DNA from: an uncultured Myxococcales bacterium
Lineage (GTDB): Bacteria; Myxococcota_A; Polyangia; Polyangiales; Polyangiaceae
Assembly (NCBI GenBank): GCA_937949945.1
Contig: CALFEQ010000024.1
Location: forward strand, 96,679 to 160,678
DNA length: 64,000 nt
Direction: 5' to 3'
Shown: in pieces, positions 1-9,074 of the stretch
How positions within the stretch are numbered: position 1 is the stretch's first letter
Layout: each line of letters opens with the position of its first letter
The notes under the pieces: model-generated
What the model saw: the letters and a program-made list of their open reading frames with translations, nothing else
The model's database searches: none
Told to the model about the DNA's origin: nothing
Program-made: the position numbers and the translations under genes

Positions 1-747
1 GTTGACGACGCCGCCGGGCATGTCGCTCGTCGCGATGCACTCGCTCCAGAGGATCGCGGTCCGCGGGTCCGTGGTGCTCGCGAGCGCCACGCACGTGTTG
101 CCGCCCGTGACGACCGGGAGCACGGTGGAGACGAGGCCGAGGAGCGACGGCCGCTCCGGAGCGACGACGCCGATGACGCCCATCGGCTCCGGGATGCTGA
201 AGGTGAAGTGCGGACCGGCGACGGGGTTCTGCGAGGCGAGCAGGCTGAAGTACTTGTCCGCGAACCCCGCGTAGAAGACGGCGCGATCGATCGATGCCTC
301 GACCTCCCGCACGGCGGCCACGTCCGGCACGCCGGAGCGCACGAGCGACTGCACGAGCTCCGCCTTGCGCGACTCCATCACCTCGGCGAGGCGGTAGAGG
401 ATCTGGCTCCGGTTGAACGCGGTCCGCTTCTGCCAGCCCCCGAGCGCGTTCTTCGCGGCGAGCACCGCGTCACGCACGTCCTTGCGCGAGCCGCGCGGGA
501 TGTTGACCGTCTCGGGATCCGGATCGACGTCGACGACGACGGCGTCGTCCTTCTCCTTCTGGCCCTTCACCTGGAAGTAGCGGCCCGACTCGGAGCGGAC
601 GAAGGCCCCGTTGACGAACATCTTGTAGGCCTTCGCCACGGACACGCGAGGCTTCTGCGTGTCCCACGGCTTGAGCAGCGCCGTCTCGGCCGAGCGCGGG
701 AGGGCATCGGCCGTCGCCGTCTCCGTGCGCACCTTCTTCTCCGCCAT
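1..747 (-). CDS. Aldehyde dehydrogenase family protein, second copy (C-terminus beyond window)
   Basis: This is the N-terminal half (249 codons) of an NAD(P)-dependent aldehyde dehydrogenase; the gene continues past the left edge, so its catalytic Cys and Glu cannot be checked. It resembles the ALDH Rossmann domain: an FVNGAF entry motif, a PEPMGVIGVVAPERPSL segment and the GGNTC strand. The loop that is PWNFP in most ALDHs reads APERP here. The ATG shares one base with the stop of the upstream ALDH gene (TGATG), so the two are almost certainly translationally coupled. Two tandem ALDH genes behind deoC are a known arrangement in actinobacteria, where they are thought to oxidise the acetaldehyde released from deoxyribose-5-phosphate. 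That role is inferred from context. The copy may be a non-identical subunit rather than a redundant enzyme. Confidence 0.87.
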   Translation of the reverse strand, partial: MAEKKVRTETATADALPRSAETALLKPWDTQKPRVSVAKAYKMFVNGAFVRSESGRYFQVKGQKEKDDAVVVDVDPDPETVNIPRGSRKDVRDAVLAAKNALGGWQKRTAFNRSQILYRLAEVMESRKAELVQSLVRSGVPDVAAVREVEASIDRAVFYAGFADKYFSLLASQNPVAGPHFTFSIPEPMGVIGVVAPERPSLLGLVSTVLPVVTGGNTCVALASTTDPRTAILWSECIATSDMPGGVVN

Positions 748-2255
748 CACTCCACCTCCAGGTAAGCCGCGAGGCCCTGGCGGCCGCCTTCGCGTCCGAA
801 GCCGCTCTCCTTGTACCCACCGAACGGCGAGCTCGGATCGAACTTGTTGTAGGTGTTGCCCCAGATCACGCCGGCCTTGAGCTTCGTGGCGAGGTGGAAA
901 ATCTTGGCGCCCTTGTCCGTCCAGATGCCGGCGGACAGGCCGTACATCGTGTTGTTCGCCTTCTCGATGGCCTCCTCCGGCGTGCGGAAGGTCATCACGG
1001 TCAGGACCGGCCCGAAGATCTCCTCGCGCGCGATCCGGCACGACTGGCTCGCGCCGGTGAAGAAGGTCGGCGGGAACCAGAAGCCCTTCTCGGGGATCTT
1101 CACCGGCGCGCTGAAGCGCTCCGCGCCCTCCGCCTCGCCCGCGGCGACGAGCTCGCGGATCTTCTCGAGCTGCATCTTCGAGTTGATCGCGCCGACGTCG
1201 GTGTTCTTGTCGAGCGGATCACCGAGGCGGAGCGTCTGCATGCGATCGCGCAGCTTGCGCACGACGATGTCGTGCACGCTCTCCTCGACGAGCAGGCGCG
1301 AGCCCGCGCAGCAGACGTGCCCCTGGTTGAAGTAGATGCCGTTGACGATGCCCTCGACGGCCTGATCGAGCGGGGCGTCCGCGAAGACGATGTTCGCCGC
1401 CTTGCCGCCGAGCTCGAGCGTGAGGCGCTTGGTCGTGCCGGCGAGCGCACGCTGGATGCGCTTGCCGACCTCCGTCGATCCCGTGAACGCCACCTTGTTC
1501 ACGTCGGGGTGGTTCGCCACCGCGGCGCCCGTCTCGCCGGCGCCCGTGACGATGTTGACGACGCCCGGCGGCAGCTCCGCCTCCTCGATGATCTTCGCGA
1601 GCATCAGCGCGGTCAGCGGCGTCGTCTCGGCGGGCTTGAGGACGACGGTGTTGCCGCACGCGAGCGCGGGCGCGATCTTCCAAGCCGCCATCAAGAGCGG
1701 GAAGTTCCACGGGATGATCTGACCGGCGACGCCGAGCGGCCGGACCTTCCGGCCCTGGAACGCGTAGTCGAGCTTGTCGGCCCAACCCGCGTGGTAGAAG
1801 AAGTGCGCCGCCGCGAGCGGGATGTCGACGTCGCGCGACTCCTTGATCGGCTTTCCGCCGTCCATCGACTCGACGATCGCGAGCTCGCGCGACTTCTCCT
1901 GGATCGCGCGCGCGATCCGGAAGATGTACTTCGCTCGGTCCGCGGGGCGGAGCTTCGACCAGTACTTCTCGTACGCCTCGCGCGCGGCCTTCACCGCGTC
2001 GTCGACGTCCTGTGCGTTCGCCTCGGCCACCTCCGCCAGGACCTGCTCGGTGCTCGGGCTGATCGTCGGGAAGTACTTGCCGCTGCGCGGGCTCACCCAC
2101 CGCCCGCCGATGAAGAGGCCGTACCTCGGCTCGATCTTGACGTGATCCGTGGCCTCGGGAGCGGGCGCGTAATCCCACGCGCGACCGAAGTCGAGCGCCG
2201 CCTCGACCTTCCGATCGACCTCGAGGCTGCCGGCCTTCATCAACGATTGCGACAT
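747..2255 (-). CDS. Aldehyde dehydrogenase
   Basis: Full-length NAD(P)+-dependent aldehyde dehydrogenase (502 aa, normal family length). Visible landmarks are FIGGRW (48-53), PWNFP (182-186), KPAE (207-210), FTGS (257-260), the general-base Glu of ELGGK (E281) and the nucleophile in GHVCCAGSR (C315 by alignment with ALDH2). The end carries the usual PFGGYKESGFGRE box. It probably oxidises acetaldehyde, or a related aldehyde, produced by the upstream DeoC. It lies in a minus-strand series deoC, membrane protein, ALDH, ALDH, and its stop overlaps the next ATG. The start ATG at 2255 leaves a 57-bp gap to the preceding gene. Substrate is inferred from context only. Confidence 0.95.
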   Translation of the reverse strand: MSQSLMKAGSLEVDRKVEAALDFGRAWDYAPAPEATDHVKIEPRYGLFIGGRWVSPRSGKYFPTISPSTEQVLAEVAEANAQDVDDAVKAAREAYEKYWSKLRPADRAKYIFRIARAIQEKSRELAIVESMDGGKPIKESRDVDIPLAAAHFFYHAGWADKLDYAFQGRKVRPLGVAGQIIPWNFPLLMAAWKIAPALACGNTVVLKPAETTPLTALMLAKIIEEAELPPGVVNIVTGAGETGAAVANHPDVNKVAFTGSTEVGKRIQRALAGTTKRLTLELGGKAANIVFADAPLDQAVEGIVNGIYFNQGHVCCAGSRLLVEESVHDIVVRKLRDRMQTLRLGDPLDKNTDVGAINSKMQLEKIRELVAAGEAEGAERFSAPVKIPEKGFWFPPTFFTGASQSCRIAREEIFGPVLTVMTFRTPEEAIEKANNTMYGLSAGIWTDKGAKIFHLATKLKAGVIWGNTYNKFDPSSPFGGYKESGFGREGGRQGLAAYLEVE

Positions 2256-2312
2256 GGCCGGGATGGTACCTTACTCGCCGGTCGCCGTCTCACGTCTCCG
2301 CTTCGCCCCGGC

Positions 2313-2900
2313 TCAGAGCGAGATGACCTCGAGGGCGAGCCACAGACCGAAGCCGATCACCGCGATCGCGAGGAACAACGCCGACGCCACCACGTAGCCG
2401 ATCGGCACGGTCTCCTTCGCGGGCTCGTACCGGCCGGTACCGGGAGGCCCCCCGGACGTCGTATTCACCGCGGGGTACGAGCCCGACGGCGCCGAGCCCC
2501 ACGCTCCCGGGAGCGCGCCGCCCGCTCCCGACGGCGGCGCCGGCACATGGGACGGAGGCGGCGGCGCGGCCGGGTACTGGCCCGAGAGCCCCGAGAGGAT
2601 CCGGTTGCGCAGCTCCGACTCGGTCGGCATGCCGGCGTTCGGAGCCGCTCGCAGGCCCACCGGAGTCACGGGCCCCGTCCGCAAGTGACGAGGGACGGGC
2701 TCGGGGGCAGCCGGCTCTCCCGCCCTCGCGCGCGCGATCGCCTGCGACGAAACCAGCTTCGTCGCCGGCTCCGGATCCTCGACGTTGCCCGGAGCCCCGA
2801 GCGGAGGCTCGTACCGCGGCACGCCCCCCGAGCGGCCGCTCGAGGGCGACGGCGGTACGGGCCGAGGCAATGGCGGAGGCTTGGAGGTGCGCTTCATCAC
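2313..2900 (-). CDS. Proline-rich protein with C-terminal membrane anchor
   Basis: 195-residue protein of unknown function. Residues 1-165 are low-complexity, rich in Pro, Ala, Gly and Ser, and probably disordered. A single hydrophobic helix near residues 170-192 (VPIGYVVASALFLAIAVIGF) would anchor it, with only a few residues after it, so it resembles a tail-anchored protein. Two Met codons are adjacent at the start (2900 or 2897). It sits between deoC and the first aldehyde dehydrogenase on the same strand and is presumably co-transcribed, but nothing in it suggests a role in deoxyribose catabolism. I do not recognise a domain. Confidence 0.65.
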   Translation of the reverse strand: MMKRTSKPPPLPRPVPPSPSSGRSGGVPRYEPPLGAPGNVEDPEPATKLVSSQAIARARAGEPAAPEPVPRHLRTGPVTPVGLRAAPNAGMPTESELRNRILSGLSGQYPAAPPPPSHVPAPPSGAGGALPGAWGSAPSGSYPAVNTTSGGPPGTGRYEPAKETVPIGYVVASALFLAIAVIGFGLWLALEVISL

Positions 2901-2956
2901 GCCGCCAGCCTCCCAAGACTAGCGCGCCCCGCGCTCCGCCGCTGCGGGAGCGCGCC

Positions 2957-3922
2957 TCAATCCTTCGAGAAGTCGTCGGACGCCTGATAGCTGCCCGTGC
3001 GCTCCTTCTCGAGCTGCATCAAGACGTCGTTCAACAGCGCGCTCGCGCCGAAGCGGAACAGATCCGGCGTGAGCCACGCGTCGCCCAACGTCTCCTTCAC
3101 GAGCACGAGGTACTGCAAGCACTGCTTCGCCGTGCGGACGCCGCCCGCAGGCTTCATCCCGATCCGGCGACCGGTGGCGTAGTAGTGATCGCGGATCGCC
3201 TCGAGCATGACGAGCGTGACCGCCGGCGTCGCCGCCGGCTGGATCTTGCCCGTCGACGTCTTGATGAAGTCGGCGCCGGCCGCGATGGCGAGCTCGCTCG
3301 CCTTCCGGACGACGTCGTAGGAGCCGAGCTCGCCCGTCTCGAGGATCACCTTGAGGTGCGCCTGCCCGCAGGCCTCCTTCGTCGCGGCGATCTCGTCGAA
3401 CACCTTCGCGTAGTCGCCGGCGAGCATCGCCCCGCGATCGATCACCATGTCGATCTCGTCGGCGCCGAGCTCGACGGCGCGCCGCGTGTCTTCGAGCTTC
3501 ACCGACAGCGGAGACTGCCCGCTCGGAAACGCCGTCGCGACGCTCGCGACCTTGACGCTGGATCCGGCGAGCGCCGCCTTCGCGACCGGTACGAGGTTCG
3601 GATAGACGCACACGGCGGCGCACGGGCCGATGGTGTCGTCGCCCTCGAGCGGCCGCAGCGCCTTCTGGCACATCTGACGGACCTTCCCGGGGGTGTCCTT
3701 CCCCTCGAGCGTCGTCAGGTCCATCATCGCGACCGCGAGCTTCAGCCCCGCGACCTTCGCGCTCTTCTTGATCGACCTCTTGCCCAGCGCGGCCGCGCGC
3801 TCCTCGACGGCGACGGCATCGACGGGCGGCGGCTCGAAGAGCGTGATCCGACCGCCGCGCTGCGGCGTGCCGGCGCGGAAGATGGCCCCGTTTCCGTTGG
3901 CGCTCTGGTTCTCGTGCGTCAC
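2957..3922 (-). CDS. deoC: Deoxyribose-phosphate aldolase
   Basis: Class I aldolase cleaving 2-deoxyribose-5-phosphate to glyceraldehyde-3-phosphate and acetaldehyde in nucleoside catabolism. Counting from the GTG at 3922, the Schiff-base lysine is K221 in FIKTSTGK and the second active-site lysine is K257 in GMKPAGGVR; the DEIDMVID strand (155-162) is also typical. At 321 aa it belongs to the long actinobacterial-type subgroup rather than the roughly 260-aa enterobacterial one. The frame stays open to a GTG at 3970, but 3922 fits family length better. Neither start has a good Shine-Dalgarno. The two downstream ALDH genes would consume the acetaldehyde. Confidence 0.93.
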   Translation of the reverse strand: MTHENQSANGNGAIFRAGTPQRGGRITLFEPPPVDAVAVEERAAALGKRSIKKSAKVAGLKLAVAMMDLTTLEGKDTPGKVRQMCQKALRPLEGDDTIGPCAAVCVYPNLVPVAKAALAGSSVKVASVATAFPSGQSPLSVKLEDTRRAVELGADEIDMVIDRGAMLAGDYAKVFDEIAATKEACGQAHLKVILETGELGSYDVVRKASELAIAAGADFIKTSTGKIQPAATPAVTLVMLEAIRDHYYATGRRIGMKPAGGVRTAKQCLQYLVLVKETLGDAWLTPDLFRFGASALLNDVLMQLEKERTGSYQASDDFSKD

Positions 3923-3991
3923 GTACGCCAGGCTAACACGTCCTCGCTCGACGATCGCGAGCGACGGCACGGACGGCCCGAGGGCGGCCTT

Positions 3992-5461
3992 TCACTGCGC
4001 CGCGGCGTCGGCGTCGCCCATCTGCTCACCACCAGAAGGCCGAGCACGCCGCCCGTTCACCTCCGCCGCAGGCTCCTCCGCCCGCTTTCCGGAGAACAGC
4101 CGCGCGTAGACCGCATGGATGGCGAGAGCGGAAAGGACCGCGGTGAGGAAGTCCGTCAACGGGACCATCACCGCCGTGTAGACCATGAGGAGGCCGTGGA
4201 AGCGACCGTGGTCGCGCCAGACCTCCACGATCTCCGCCTTCTTGACCATGTTCGTCGCCACCCAGAGCAGGATGCCCGCGATGCACGCGAGCGGAACGCG
4301 CTCGAGGTGGGCGGCGAGGAAGTAGGCGATGACGAGCTTGAGCACGAACTTGAAGTAACCCGCGAGCGGCGTGACGGCGCCGGCCTTGATGCTGGTCGCC
4401 GTGCGCGCCAGCGCCCCCGTGCACGGGAAGCCGTTGACGAGCGGAGTGATGACCTGGACGAGCCCCTGCCCCCAGAGCTCCTTGTCGGGCCAGAACGGCG
4501 TCTTCTCGTTCTGCGCGAGCCGATCCGCCATCGACGAGCAGAGCAGGCTCTCGATGCCCGAGACGAAGACGATGGCGGCGACGTAGTAGACGCAGTCGAC
4601 GACGACCGAGAACGAGAACGTCGGGATCACGGGCGGCGTGAACACGAAGAAGTCGTTCGGAATCGAGCCGTAGCGATCCCGTACGACGGTCACGTTCTGT
4701 CCGTCGAGGACCGTCATCGAGAGCACCGTGCAGAGCCCGAGCGCGATCAGCGGCGCGGGAATGAAGATCGAGACGCGGAGCAGACCGCGCGTGAGCAGGA
4801 ACGTGAGCCCCGCGAGACCGAACGCCCACCAATTGATCTGCCCGAGGTTCGTCGCGATGAGCGCCAGCTTCGAGCGAGCGGAGCCGCCCGATGCCGGCAG
4901 ACCGAGAGCGTCCGTCGCGTTGGAGAGCGCGATCGCGACGGCGATGCCGACCGTGAACCCGACCACGATCGACGTGGGGACGCGCTTCGCGATCTTGCCG
5001 AGGCCGAACAACCCGCACGCCATCAGGACGAGCCCCGCGATCAACGACACGAAGACGAGCATCCCGTGCGCCGCCGCGAACGAGCCGCCGTTCTGCTCGC
5101 CGTACTTCGTCATGAGGCCCGCGATGATCGGGATGAACGCCGCCGTCGGTCCGTAGACCTGGTACTTCGAGCCGCCGAACGTACGGCCGACCGCGCAAGC
5201 GAGCGCTCCAGCGATGATGCCTTGCTCGGGACGGAGCCCCATCGCCATGGCGAAGCCCATCGCCATCGGGATCGCCGTCAGCGCGACGACGAGGCCCGCG
5301 CTGAAGTCGCGGTAGACGGTCTTCTTCCACGTCCGCGCCTCGAGGTCCTCGAAGCGGTCGTCGACGATCTGGAGGAACCGGCGGAGGCGGCCGCCCACGG
5401 TGGTCGGCTCGGCGATCGAGCGGACGGTCGTCACCTCGCTCTCGCTCGTCGCCGCGCTCAT
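3992..5461 (-). CDS. SulP-family anion transporter lacking a STAS domain
   Basis: Integral membrane protein of 489 aa with about 10-12 hydrophobic segments and the SulP signature in helix 3 (YQVYGPTAAFIPIIAGL, near residues 100-116). The family moves sulfate, bicarbonate, dicarboxylates or related anions, usually as Na+ or H+ symporters. Most bacterial SulP proteins end in a cytoplasmic STAS domain. Here the chain ends after the last helices in about 35 polar residues, so the STAS domain is absent. The ATG overlaps the stop of the small gene before it by four bases (ATGA). A beta-carbonic anhydrase lies about 3.6 kb away on the other strand, which makes bicarbonate a candidate substrate, but that is inference. 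Confidence 0.9.
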   Translation of the reverse strand: MSAATSESEVTTVRSIAEPTTVGGRLRRFLQIVDDRFEDLEARTWKKTVYRDFSAGLVVALTAIPMAMGFAMAMGLRPEQGIIAGALACAVGRTFGGSKYQVYGPTAAFIPIIAGLMTKYGEQNGGSFAAAHGMLVFVSLIAGLVLMACGLFGLGKIAKRVPTSIVVGFTVGIAVAIALSNATDALGLPASGGSARSKLALIATNLGQINWWAFGLAGLTFLLTRGLLRVSIFIPAPLIALGLCTVLSMTVLDGQNVTVVRDRYGSIPNDFFVFTPPVIPTFSFSVVVDCVYYVAAIVFVSGIESLLCSSMADRLAQNEKTPFWPDKELWGQGLVQVITPLVNGFPCTGALARTATSIKAGAVTPLAGYFKFVLKLVIAYFLAAHLERVPLACIAGILLWVATNMVKKAEIVEVWRDHGRFHGLLMVYTAVMVPLTDFLTAVLSALAIHAVYARLFSGKRAEEPAAEVNGRRARPSGGEQMGDADAAAQ

Positions 5462-5640
5462 CGCGTCCCCCTCCCGCCGGCGTCCGCCGCCGTCTCACCG
5501 GGCGCGCGGCCGTCTTCCGAGGCCTCGGCCTTCTGCACTCGGAAGGAGAAGACCTTGGCCCATGCCCCGTCGCTCTTCGCGAGCAAGAGCGTGGCGATGA
5601 TCGTTGCGACCGCGCAGAGTGCCGCCTTGGACGTGTCCAT
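5458..5640 (-). CDS. Small single-pass membrane protein preceding the SulP gene
   Basis: A 60-aa protein whose only clear feature is one hydrophobic helix at residues 7-22 (ALCAVATIIATLLLAK), followed by a short polar tail. Its stop overlaps the SulP start by four bases (ATGA), which argues that it is really translated and coupled to the transporter. The ATG at 5640 is preferred; an upstream TTG at 5658 in the same frame is possible. There is no clear Shine-Dalgarno. It could be an accessory subunit or simply a leader peptide that couples translation. I recognise no homologous family. Confidence 0.5.
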   Translation of the reverse strand: MDTSKAALCAVATIIATLLLAKSDGAWAKVFSFRVQKAEASEDGRAPGETAADAGGRGTR

Positions 5641-5871
5641 CGCGCGGCCGGTCAGCAACGGAGGTGCCAGACGCGGCCCACGCGGATCCCTCGCGTACTT
5701 CGACGTTCTTCACGCGTCGCGCGTCGTCCCTCCCCGACGACGTGACCGCGAGCCGTCGTTCGTCACCGACGCGTCGTCCTTCGCCGACAGCGTCACTCCG
5801 GACCGACGTCGGCAGAAGACGACGGCATCACGACGGCGTGCTCGCGGACGAACGCCGAAGCGCGGGGCGCG

Positions 5872-7398
5872 TCACGATCCGTCGCGCTGTGGCGAGCGGC
5901 CGTGACGTCGCATGAGATCGTAGAAGTCCGTCCGGTTCCGGCCCGCGATCCGAGCCGCGGCGGTGACGTTGTTGTTCGTGCGCGTGAGCACCATGTCCAG
6001 GTACGCACCCTCGAACGCCTCGCGCGCCTCGCGCAGCGGCGGCGGCGCGGGCGCGTCGGGCGCCGCGTACGGCTTGAGGACGAGCTCGACGCCGCGCACG
6101 AGATCCGCGGTCGCGCCATCGCTCGCCGTGCTGCCCCCGAGGCCGATCCCCGGGAGGTGATCGACGTCGATCTCGCCGTTCTTGCAGAGCAAGACGGCCG
6201 CCTCCATGACGTTCTCGAGCTCGCGAACGTTGCCGGGCCAGGAGTGCGCGACGAGCGCCGCGAGCGCCTGCGGCCCGAGCCGTGCGGCCGGCACGCCCGC
6301 ACGCGCCGCGGCGCGCTCGAGGAACATCTCGGCGAGCAGAGGGATGTCCTCGCGGCGCTCGCGGAGCGGCGGCATCGTGATCGGAACGACGTGGAGCCGA
6401 TAGAACAGGTCCTCGCGGAAGCGCTTCTCCGCGACCTCCTGGCGGAGGTCGCGGTTGGTCGCCGTGATGATGCGCACGTCGGCCTCCTGCTCGATCGTCG
6501 ACCCGACGGGCGTGTAGCGGCGCTCCTGGAGGACGCGCAAGAGCTTCGCCTGGATCTCGAGAGGCGTCTCGCCGATCTCGTCGAGGAACAACGTCCCGCG
6601 CTTCGCGGCGCCGAACAGGCCCTCGCGATCGGCGACCGCGCCCGTGAACGCTCCTTTCCTGTGCCCGAAGAGCGTGCTCTCGAGCAGATCGGCCGAGAGG
6701 CCGGCGCAGTTGACCGCGACGAACGGGCCGTCCTTGCGGGGCGAGAGCGCGTGGATGGATCGCGCGACGATCTCCTTGCCCGTCCCCGATTCGCCGAGGA
6801 TGAGCACCGTCGAGTCGCTCGGAGCGACGAGCCGGATCATCTCGCGGACACGCTCGACGGACGGGCTCACGCCGACGAGGCGCGTACGCTCCTCGGGCAC
6901 GCCGACGATCCGACGCAGGCCGGCCACCTCCCGGCGGAGCCGGTGGCTGTCGACCATGTGCTTCAGCTTCTGGAGCAGGTCGTGATCGTGGAACGGCTTC
7001 GTCACGAACCCGAACGCCCCTTTTCGCATCGCCTCGACGGCGAGATCGATCGTCCCGTGCGCCGTCAGGATCATCACGGGCACGTCCGCCGATCGCTTGG
7101 CCACGCCGTCGAGGACGTCGAAGCCGTCCTCGCCGCCGAGACGCAGATCGAGCAGCACCGCGTCGACGCGCTCGCGGCCGATGCGCGAGAGTGCGCCCTT
7201 CACGTCGTACTCGATGGAGACGCGGTACCCCGCGGCCTCGATGCGGATCGAGAGGAGCTCGCACAGCTCCCGATCGTCGTCGACGAGGAGCACGTGGGGA
7301 GCATCCCGGCCGCTCTCCCTGGCATCGCGCGAATGGGCGTGGTTCACGCCTTTCGAACCGCTCGATTGCCCCGCGCATTCCCCAGCTCGGGTCGTCAT
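5872..7398 (-). CDS. Sigma-54-dependent response regulator (NtrC family)
   Basis: 508-aa transcription activator. After about 33 extra N-terminal residues comes a receiver domain (35-150, phospho-acceptor D84 in LLDLRLGG). The AAA+ domain (about 173-400) has Walker A GESGTGKE (202-209), the sigma-54-contacting GAFTGA loop intact (249-254), Walker B GTLFLDEIG (268-276) and a WPGNVREL motif. A Fis-type helix-turn-helix ends the protein (NNNVTAAARIAGRNRTDFY). The intact GAFTGA means it should open sigma-54 promoters. The ATG overlaps the stop of the upstream histidine kinase by four bases, so the pair forms a two-component system. The frame stays open far upstream, but that part is antisense to the kinase and not this protein. 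Confidence 0.95.
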   Translation of the reverse strand: MTTRAGECAGQSSGSKGVNHAHSRDARESGRDAPHVLLVDDDRELCELLSIRIEAAGYRVSIEYDVKGALSRIGRERVDAVLLDLRLGGEDGFDVLDGVAKRSADVPVMILTAHGTIDLAVEAMRKGAFGFVTKPFHDHDLLQKLKHMVDSHRLRREVAGLRRIVGVPEERTRLVGVSPSVERVREMIRLVAPSDSTVLILGESGTGKEIVARSIHALSPRKDGPFVAVNCAGLSADLLESTLFGHRKGAFTGAVADREGLFGAAKRGTLFLDEIGETPLEIQAKLLRVLQERRYTPVGSTIEQEADVRIITATNRDLRQEVAEKRFREDLFYRLHVVPITMPPLRERREDIPLLAEMFLERAAARAGVPAARLGPQALAALVAHSWPGNVRELENVMEAAVLLCKNGEIDVDHLPGIGLGGSTASDGATADLVRGVELVLKPYAAPDAPAPPPLREAREAFEGAYLDMVLTRTNNNVTAAARIAGRNRTDFYDLMRRHGRSPQRDGS

Positions 7399-8885
7399 CC
7401 TGCCTCCTTCATCGTCGAGCTCGTCTCGATCGTCTCTATCGGAATCTCCATGCGGAACGTCGTCGCGCCGTCCGCGCGCGTCACGCCGAGGTCCCCGCCG
7501 TGTGCCCGGGCGACCTCCCGGGCGAGCGCCAGGCCGAGGCCGATGCCGGCTGGACGGTTCGCCCCGGTGACCGGCGCGCTGCTGAACGGCTGGAAGATGC
7601 GCGAAGCGAGCTCCTCGCTCAGCCCGGGGCCCCGGTCGATCACCTCGAGGACCAAGAGGCGCCGCCCGAAAGCCGCGTCCACGGAGATGTCCACGCGGAC
7701 CACCTCGCCACGGGGCGACACGGAGATGGCGTTCCGAACGAGGTTCGCCACGGCGCGCTCGACGAGCGCGGAGTCGATGCGGAGGCTCGGCGGGCTGGGC
7801 GGCCGCGACACCCGCACCTCGACCCCCCGCTCGATCGCCAGCGGCCGCTCGCCCTCGACCGCCGCCTCGACGACCTTCTCGATGTCGCAAGCCTCCTCGC
7901 GTTGCACCGGCAGGCCCGAGCTCACGCGTGACATGTCGAGCAACGCCTCGACGATGCGGACCTCCTGCTCGCACGCGCGTCGTGCCAGCGTCACGACGCG
8001 TCGTTGTTGCTCCGTGAGCTCCCCGACGGTGCCGTCGCTCAAGAGAGCGAGCGCCTCGCGGAGCCGGCCCAGCGGCGAGCGCAGCTCGTGGGACACGCTG
8101 GCGAGGAACGCATGCTTGAGGCGCTCGACGCCGAGGAGCTTCTCGCGTGTCCGCTCGAGATCGCGCCGGAGATCTTCGATCTCGGCCGGTCCGTCCACGG
8201 GCGCGATCGGCGCGAAGTCGCCGTCGCCGAGCCGTGTCGCGTCGGCGGCGAGGCGGGCCATCGGGCGGGTGATGCTCCTGGCGGTCGAGCGAGCGATGAG
8301 CACGACCGCGATCGCGCCGACGACGGCGACGGCGAGGCCGCTCACCGCGGTGCCTTGGCCGATCCTGCGCGCGAGAGCTTGCAGGTTCTCGATGTCGACG
8401 TGCAGCTCCTGGAGCCGGGCGATCCAGGCGTCCGTCATCTCCTCGTCGAGCTGCGTGCGCCGATGCTCGACCTCGGGCTTCGACAGGAACGCGCACGTGG
8501 GACCGGCGAGCGCCTCGTCGGCCAGGACTTCGTAGCGCCTCGCCGTCATTCGGAGGACGGGGCCGTGCTCGACGCCTTGCTTGTCCGCGACGAGCCGGAA
8601 GTCCTCGCGCGCGCGCTCGATCTTCTCGCGCGCGACGATGTCCGGGGCGCCCTCGGCACACGCCGCCTGGCCGTGCCGGAGCGCGACCTCGATCCTCCAC
8701 GCGGCGCGGTGGAGCTCTTCGTCGGCGTCGAGCGTGGAGAGCCGCTGCTCGCTGATGATGGTGAGGATCCCGAGCAAGCGCAGCAGTCCTTGGAGCGTGA
8801 CGACGAACAGCGCCACGAGCACGGCCACGAGCGCGCCATGGGTCAAGCCGAGACGCGTTGCGAGACGCATGCGGTGCCACGCCAT
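7395..8885 (-). CDS. Membrane sensor histidine kinase
   Basis: 496-aa histidine kinase. One transmembrane helix lies near residues 18-42, an extracytoplasmic helical sensor region spans about 43-178, and a second helix covers 181-198. A HAMP domain follows (200-255), then the dimerisation helix with phospho-acceptor H266 in SVSHELRSPLGRLR. The HATPase domain has an N-box (NLVRNAISVS), G1 (DRGPGLS) and G2 (GIGLGLAL), so all catalytic boxes are intact. It presumably phosphorylates the coupled NtrC-like regulator. The sensor region has four Cys residues in total and no recognised ligand-binding fold. The start could also be the second Met (8870). Confidence 0.95.
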   Translation of the reverse strand: MAWHRMRLATRLGLTHGALVAVLVALFVVTLQGLLRLLGILTIISEQRLSTLDADEELHRAAWRIEVALRHGQAACAEGAPDIVAREKIERAREDFRLVADKQGVEHGPVLRMTARRYEVLADEALAGPTCAFLSKPEVEHRRTQLDEEMTDAWIARLQELHVDIENLQALARRIGQGTAVSGLAVAVVGAIAVVLIARSTARSITRPMARLAADATRLGDGDFAPIAPVDGPAEIEDLRRDLERTREKLLGVERLKHAFLASVSHELRSPLGRLREALALLSDGTVGELTEQQRRVVTLARRACEQEVRIVEALLDMSRVSSGLPVQREEACDIEKVVEAAVEGERPLAIERGVEVRVSRPPSPPSLRIDSALVERAVANLVRNAISVSPRGEVVRVDISVDAAFGRRLLVLEVIDRGPGLSEELASRIFQPFSSAPVTGANRPAGIGLGLALAREVARAHGGDLGVTRADGATTFRMEIPIETIETSSTMKEAG

Positions 8886-9074
8886 GAAGGCGCCACTTTA
8901 GCTCGTCGTGCGGCGGTTGCACGACGGCTTCGCCGACGCTCCAGCGTTCGAATCGTCTGTCGCCCCCGACGTCGACGTCGGCATGTGCCGACGGTTCGCG
9001 TCCGAACGACGCGCGGATTTTCCTCACGAGACGCGCAGCCTTGCGCAGGCACGCCTCGTGATTGGGAGGCGGCC

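Noticed and set aside
2870..5905. Open frame of more than 1000 codons on the + strand
   Set aside because: It is antisense to deoC and the SulP gene, rich in Arg and His, and has no domain. In very GC-rich DNA such long shadow frames are common.
7399..9027. N-terminal extension of the NtrC-like gene to 9027
   Set aside because: The frame is open but overlaps the intact histidine kinase; the ATGA coupling at 7395-7398 gives a better start.
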